Below are positions 6,291 through 9,397 of a DNA stretch of 9,397 nt, piece by piece. A program made the translations under genes and the position numbers. Origin of the DNA: an uncultured Desulfuromonadales bacterium (GTDB lineage: Bacteria > Desulfobacterota > Desulfuromonadia > Desulfuromonadales > Geopsychrobacteraceae); NCBI GenBank assembly GCA_945788205.1, contig CALZLE010000190.1, positions 1-9,397 of the forward strand, in the 5' to 3' direction. The notes under the pieces are model-generated. The model saw only the letters and a program-made list of their open reading frames with translations, was not told the origin of the DNA and ran no database searches. Each line of letters begins with the position of its first letter. Position 1 is the first letter of the stretch.

Positions 6291-7520
6291 CTACAATCGA
6301 TTCCGAAACGGTCGATAGAGCGGATCACCGAGCAGAACCATCTGCCAGGAAAGGTACGCGCTACTCAAAAAATAGCTCTCGACCAATGTGTAATAGCCAT
6401 CGAGCAGAAAAGTAAAAAAGATTTCCGGCAGTGGAAATGCCTGCACATAAGGCTCAGCGACCGGACCGATGGTTGCGGCTACCCCATCCTCCAGCAGTCG
6501 CTTGCACCAGACCTGGCTCTTCACCTTTTTCAGGGTCGTACACTCACTGCTGGCAATGTGATAGGCGACCGCCCCCGGCTGCCAATCAAAAGCATCGACA
6601 TATTTACCCAGGCTGTACCAACCGGCATACAGGGCAGCCTGTGGCGCGGCTCCCGGCTGAAACAAAGCCCCTTTTTCATCGAGCTCAACCGGAAGTTTGC
6701 TGATTTTTTTCACCAGTTCTGCCGCATCATGCAACGAAGCATCGTAAAGCGCATAGCCCGACAAATTCTTTTTTTTCGGCCGCGACCAGCGGGCATCAAA
6801 ATAGGCCCGACCGCTCAAACCACTCTTTTCAGTCGCCAACGTGTCGTCGATTATCCGCCGGACGATTTCAGGGCTTGGCGCATCCAACCGCGCCACCATC
6901 AACACCCGCTCTTTGCGAAAAGGGAGTTCAGCTGTTTTGTTGCGAAAACCGACGAAATAGGGGTTGGCAACCCACCTGTCGAGGGGATAATCCTCATACT
7001 GCAAAAGCGTCAGCTCCGAATCGACCGAGGCGATCTGCTCAGAACGGCGGTAAGCAGCAATCCTTTTCTTCAGCTGATCGGCTTCAGCCCTCAGCTGTTC
7101 GCTCCCCTCATCCGGCGGATCGTTTTTGAGCTGCCAATCAACAGCCTTTTTCCTGTATTTGAGCTCTCCTAATGCCTTCCACTCAGCATGGTCCAGCTCT
7201 GGCGCTGCGACCCGCAACGGCAAACCGTAAAACAGCAGCAGACAGCGGATCTGCCCCGGCCGCTGCGCCAGATACTTGCGCACTGGTGCGACCAGCTTCT
7301 GCTGATACTCCTCACGGCTGCAATCCTCTTTGTCTGAGATACGAACCTGCAACAGATTTTCCGACGGGATCTGCCGCTGCTGCTGATAATATCGGGCCAG
7401 CTCAATGCTTGCAGGAACCGCCCGGTTAACTACCAGCAAAATTTCATTCGGCTGTAACGCCAGACATGCCTGGGGGAAAAGAGAGAAAAACAGCATAGAT
7501 AAAAGCAAGCGGAAGAACAT
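6291..7520 (-). CDS. Secreted TIGR03790-family-like protein of unknown function
   Basis: A 409-residue protein with an apparent signal peptide: hydrophobic residues 4-19, likely cleavage after ACLALQ near 20-22. I recognise the layout of the TIGR03790 family, whose function is unknown. It has an N-terminal VVNRAVPASIELARYYQQQR block (29-48) followed by IPSENLL (51-57), CLLLFYGLPLRV (93-104), YPLDRWVANPYF (178-189), VLMVARLDAPS (206-216), and a conserved C-terminal half with ALYAGWYSLGKY, GAVAYHIASSECTTLK, LLEDGVAATIGPVAEPY and LLGDPLYRPF. Residues 125-165 are charged and helical, perhaps coiled coil. The 'YYxxxR-IP' start recalls caspase-fold peptidases of the gingipain type, but no catalytic His-Cys pair can be assigned. 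A GGAG lies 7 nt before the ATG. Last gene of the nadE-rsmI operon, 41 nt after rsmI. Confidence 0.78.
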   Translation of the reverse strand: MFFRLLLSMLFFSLFPQACLALQPNEILLVVNRAVPASIELARYYQQQRQIPSENLLQVRISDKEDCSREEYQQKLVAPVRKYLAQRPGQIRCLLLFYGLPLRVAAPELDHAEWKALGELKYRKKAVDWQLKNDPPDEGSEQLRAEADQLKKRIAAYRRSEQIASVDSELTLLQYEDYPLDRWVANPYFVGFRNKTAELPFRKERVLMVARLDAPSPEIVRRIIDDTLATEKSGLSGRAYFDARWSRPKKKNLSGYALYDASLHDAAELVKKISKLPVELDEKGALFQPGAAPQAALYAGWYSLGKYVDAFDWQPGAVAYHIASSECTTLKKVKSQVWCKRLLEDGVAATIGPVAEPYVQAFPLPEIFFTFLLDGYYTLVESYFLSSAYLSWQMVLLGDPLYRPFRNRL

Positions 7521-7561
7521 AACCGGGCTCCGACTTACAGAGGGAAAGATCGGGAGAAGCC

Positions 7562-8395
7562 TTATTCTTTTTCGCGCAATCCCAACGACTCTTTATAGAC
7601 ATCACTTCCGGGCAGCCCGAAATCTTTGGCCACCTGCTTGACGACCTGCTTCCAGCTCAGATCGGAATCGGCATGCAATCGGGCCAATTCTTCCTTGACC
7701 GTGCCCTGTGGCTTACGCGGTGCCGCCGGGCCGAGAAGCAGGACCAGTTCACCCCGCACCTTCCCTGCGGCGTAATAGGCAACCGCTTCGGCAGCTGTGC
7801 CACTAAACAGCTCTTCGTGCCGCTTGGTCAACTCCCTGGCGACTGAGAGCTGCCGCTCTGCGCCACAGACATCAACGATATCCTGCAGACAGGCGAGCAA
7901 TCGATGTGGCCCCTCATAAAAAGCGATGGTCTGCTGTTCGTCGTTAAACTGTTCCAGCAGCTTTCGACGACCGTGTGATTTGGCCGGCAGAAAGCCGATA
8001 AAACGGAAAGCGTCGGTCGGCAAACCAGAGATCGACAGTGCTGCAACCAACGCCGAGGGACCAGGAACGGCAGCGACGGACAGACCCGCCTCTCGACAAC
8101 GGGACACCAGTCGATAGCCGGGATCAGCAATGCAGGGGGTTCCTGCATCGCTGATCAGCGCCAGCGATTCCCCTGCTTGCAACCGCTCCAACAGTTGTGC
8201 GGAACGCTGCTCTTCGTTGTGTTCGTGATAGGAAATCAGCGCAGTTTTGATGGCGTAATGATCGAGCAACTTACGACTATGGCGGGTATCCTCGGCGGCA
8301 ATCAGTGCGACCTCCTGCAGAATCCGTACAGCGCGAAAGGTCATATCCTCCAAATTACCGATCGGGGTCGCGACGACGTAGAGGGTGCCGCTCAC
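7562..8395 (-). CDS. rsmI: 16S rRNA (cytidine(1402)-2'-O)-methyltransferase RsmI
   Basis: RsmI adds the 2'-O-methyl group to C1402 of 16S rRNA, the same nucleotide that RsmH methylates at N4. The 277-residue protein is a tetrapyrrole-methylase-fold enzyme with GTLYVVATPIGNLEDMT at the N-terminus (3-19), EDTRHSRKLL (35-44), LISDAGTPCIADPGY (80-94), AVPGPSALVAALS (109-121), FYEGPHRL (159-166) and ARELTKRHEE (186-195). The C-terminal tail (about 225-277) matches the small helical extension of the family. The start is a GTG at 8395; the family N-terminus requires this start, and a GGAGG lies just upstream inside the end of nadE. The GTG follows the nadE stop with no gap, so the two are likely translationally coupled. 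Confidence 0.97.
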   Translation of the reverse strand: MSGTLYVVATPIGNLEDMTFRAVRILQEVALIAAEDTRHSRKLLDHYAIKTALISYHEHNEEQRSAQLLERLQAGESLALISDAGTPCIADPGYRLVSRCREAGLSVAAVPGPSALVAALSISGLPTDAFRFIGFLPAKSHGRRKLLEQFNDEQQTIAFYEGPHRLLACLQDIVDVCGAERQLSVARELTKRHEELFSGTAAEAVAYYAAGKVRGELVLLLGPAAPRKPQGTVKEELARLHADSDLSWKQVVKQVAKDFGLPGSDVYKESLGLREKE

Positions 8396-9397
8396 CTAGA
8401 GCCCCTCCAGCTGCTGCAGCCAGAGCCCGACAACCGCATCGCTCGGCATCCGCCAATCACCACGCGGCGACAAGGCGACGGTTCCAACCTTGGGCCCGTC
8501 CGGCAAGCAGGAGCGCTTGAACTGCTGGGAAAAGAAGCGACGGTAAAATTGCTGCAGCCACTTGATCAGTTCGTTACGCGACATATCAGGGAAAGCCAGT
8601 TCGGCCAGCATCAACACCTTGCGCGGGGCAAAATGCATCCGCACCACCTGGTAAAGGAAAAAGTCGTGCAGTTCGTATGGCCCGACCACCTGCTCGGTCT
8701 TCTGGGCGATATTGCCATCGGCATCGGGTGGCAACAGCTCGGGAGAAACCGGCGTATTGCAGACATCGACCAGAACCTCAGCAACCCGATCGCCGAACTC
8801 GACATTTGCGCACCAATCAACTAGATAGCGAACCAGGGTCTTTGGTACCCCGGAATTAACCCCGTACATCGACATGTGATCGCCATTGTAGGTACACCAG
8901 CCAAGCGCCAGCTCCGACAGGTCACCGGTCCCGATCACCAACCCGCCAACCTGATTGGCAACATCCATCAAGATCTGAGTTCGTTCGCGGGCCTGACTGT
9001 TTTCGTAAGTGATATCGTGCTGTGTCTCATCGTGACCGATATCGTCAAAATGCTGGATCACCGCTGCGTCAATCGGCACAACCCGCAGATCGGCTCCGAG
9101 CAATTCCGCCAACTCTTCGGCGTTACCTCGGGTCCGGTTGGTCGTGCCGAAACCGGGCATGGTCAAAGCGACAATCCCTTTGCGCTCCAGACCGAGGAGG
9201 TCGAAGGCTTTGACTGTCACCAGCAGCGCCAGCGTTGAGTCGAGCCCGCCGGAAAGACCGATGACCACCCGCTGACTGCCGGTATGCCGCAAACGCTTAG
9301 CCAGGCCGCTGGTCTGTAATTGGAAGATTTCCTGACAACGAGCGTTACGCTCCGCGTCATCCGGAGGCACGAATGGGGTTCTGGCTAATGGTCGACG
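8396..9397 (-). CDS. nadE: Glutamine-dependent NAD+ synthetase, C-terminal synthetase part (5' end cut by window edge)
   Basis: NadE makes NAD+ from nicotinate adenine dinucleotide, ATP and, in this form, glutamine. The visible 333 residues cover the synthetase domain: ERNARCQEIFQLQTSGLAKRL leads into VVIGLSGGLDSTLALLV (split by the ATP-binding SGGLDS loop), then TMPGFGTTNRT, IGTGDLSELALGWCTYNGDHM (in two parts around the catalytic region), KTEQVVGPYELHDFFLYQ and SCLPDGPKVGTVALSPRGDWRMPSD. This layout matches the two-domain enzymes of about 640-690 residues. A GTG at 9370 is in frame but is not the start: the frame stays open to the window edge (R-R-P-L-A-R-T-P-F-V-P). The N-terminal nitrilase-type glutaminase domain should lie beyond the right edge. 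It heads the visible nadE-rsmI-TIGR03790-like operon. Confidence 0.96.
   Translation of the reverse strand, partial: RRPLARTPFVPPDDAERNARCQEIFQLQTSGLAKRLRHTGSQRVVIGLSGGLDSTLALLVTVKAFDLLGLERKGIVALTMPGFGTTNRTRGNAEELAELLGADLRVVPIDAAVIQHFDDIGHDETQHDITYENSQARERTQILMDVANQVGGLVIGTGDLSELALGWCTYNGDHMSMYGVNSGVPKTLVRYLVDWCANVEFGDRVAEVLVDVCNTPVSPELLPPDADGNIAQKTEQVVGPYELHDFFLYQVVRMHFAPRKVLMLAELAFPDMSRNELIKWLQQFYRRFFSQQFKRSCLPDGPKVGTVALSPRGDWRMPSDAVVGLWLQQLEGL

Noticed and set aside
6219..7172. Long plus-strand open frame of 317 codons
   Set aside because: It lies entirely antisense to the TIGR03790-like gene, has no recognisable motifs, and its composition is that of a complement frame.
8177..8824. Plus-strand open frame of 215 codons
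   Set aside because: Antisense across the rsmI-nadE junction; both real genes are strongly recognisable.
9368..9370. GTG as start of a short NAD synthetase of 324 residues
   Set aside because: The frame continues upstream to the window edge with family-typical residues (RTPFVP), so the gene is the long two-domain form cut by the window.
1..9397. CRISPR array, insertion sequence, phage or defence system
   Set aside because: No regularly spaced repeats with spacers, no transposase or integrase, and no defence-type protein were seen; nearly all the sequence is accounted for by conserved genes.

Overview
The window is chromosomal sequence of moderate GC content, filled mostly with conserved housekeeping genes. 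The best guess for the host is a deltaproteobacterium of the Desulfuromonadales type (Geobacter, Pelobacter or Desulfuromonas relatives). This rests on the gene set (mraZ-rsmH, a CNNM/CBS protein, ligA-acylphosphatase, two-domain nadE with rsmI, a TIGR03790-like protein) and on the protein sequences. It is an inference from recalled similarity, not a database result.

Layout from left to right. (1) Positions 1-1450, minus strand: the head of the division and cell-wall (dcw) cluster, with a clear promoter, three 10-bp-spaced MraZ boxes, mraZ, and rsmH running off the left edge. (2) Positions 1551-2870, minus strand: a CNNM/CBS/CorC_HlyC membrane protein closed by a strong terminator, which insulates the mraZ promoter just beyond it. 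(3) Positions 2871-3068: a divergent control region with candidate promoters for both sides and a 10-bp perfect inverted repeat. (4) Positions 3069-6194, plus strand: ligA, an acylphosphatase gene overlapping the ligA end by 8 nt, and a membrane-anchored alpha/beta hydrolase 8 nt further on. (5) About 6212-6280: a decayed second copy of the acylphosphatase 3' end, so the hydrolase gene is flanked by two direct copies of that gene end. (6) Positions 6291-9397, minus strand: nadE (5' part cut off by the right edge), rsmI and a secreted TIGR03790-like protein, tightly spaced as one operon that converges on the ligA operon.

Functional links. RsmH and RsmI, from two separate operons, methylate the same 16S rRNA nucleotide (C1402, giving m4Cm). 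NadE makes NAD+, the cofactor LigA consumes. MraZ would repress its own operon through the boxes in its leader.

I found no new defence or mobile system. The observations most worth a second look are the hydrolase gene bracketed by acylphosphatase 3' ends, the MraZ boxes between the transcription start and the start codon, the hairpin joining the mraZ stop to the rsmH start, and the inverted repeat in front of ligA.
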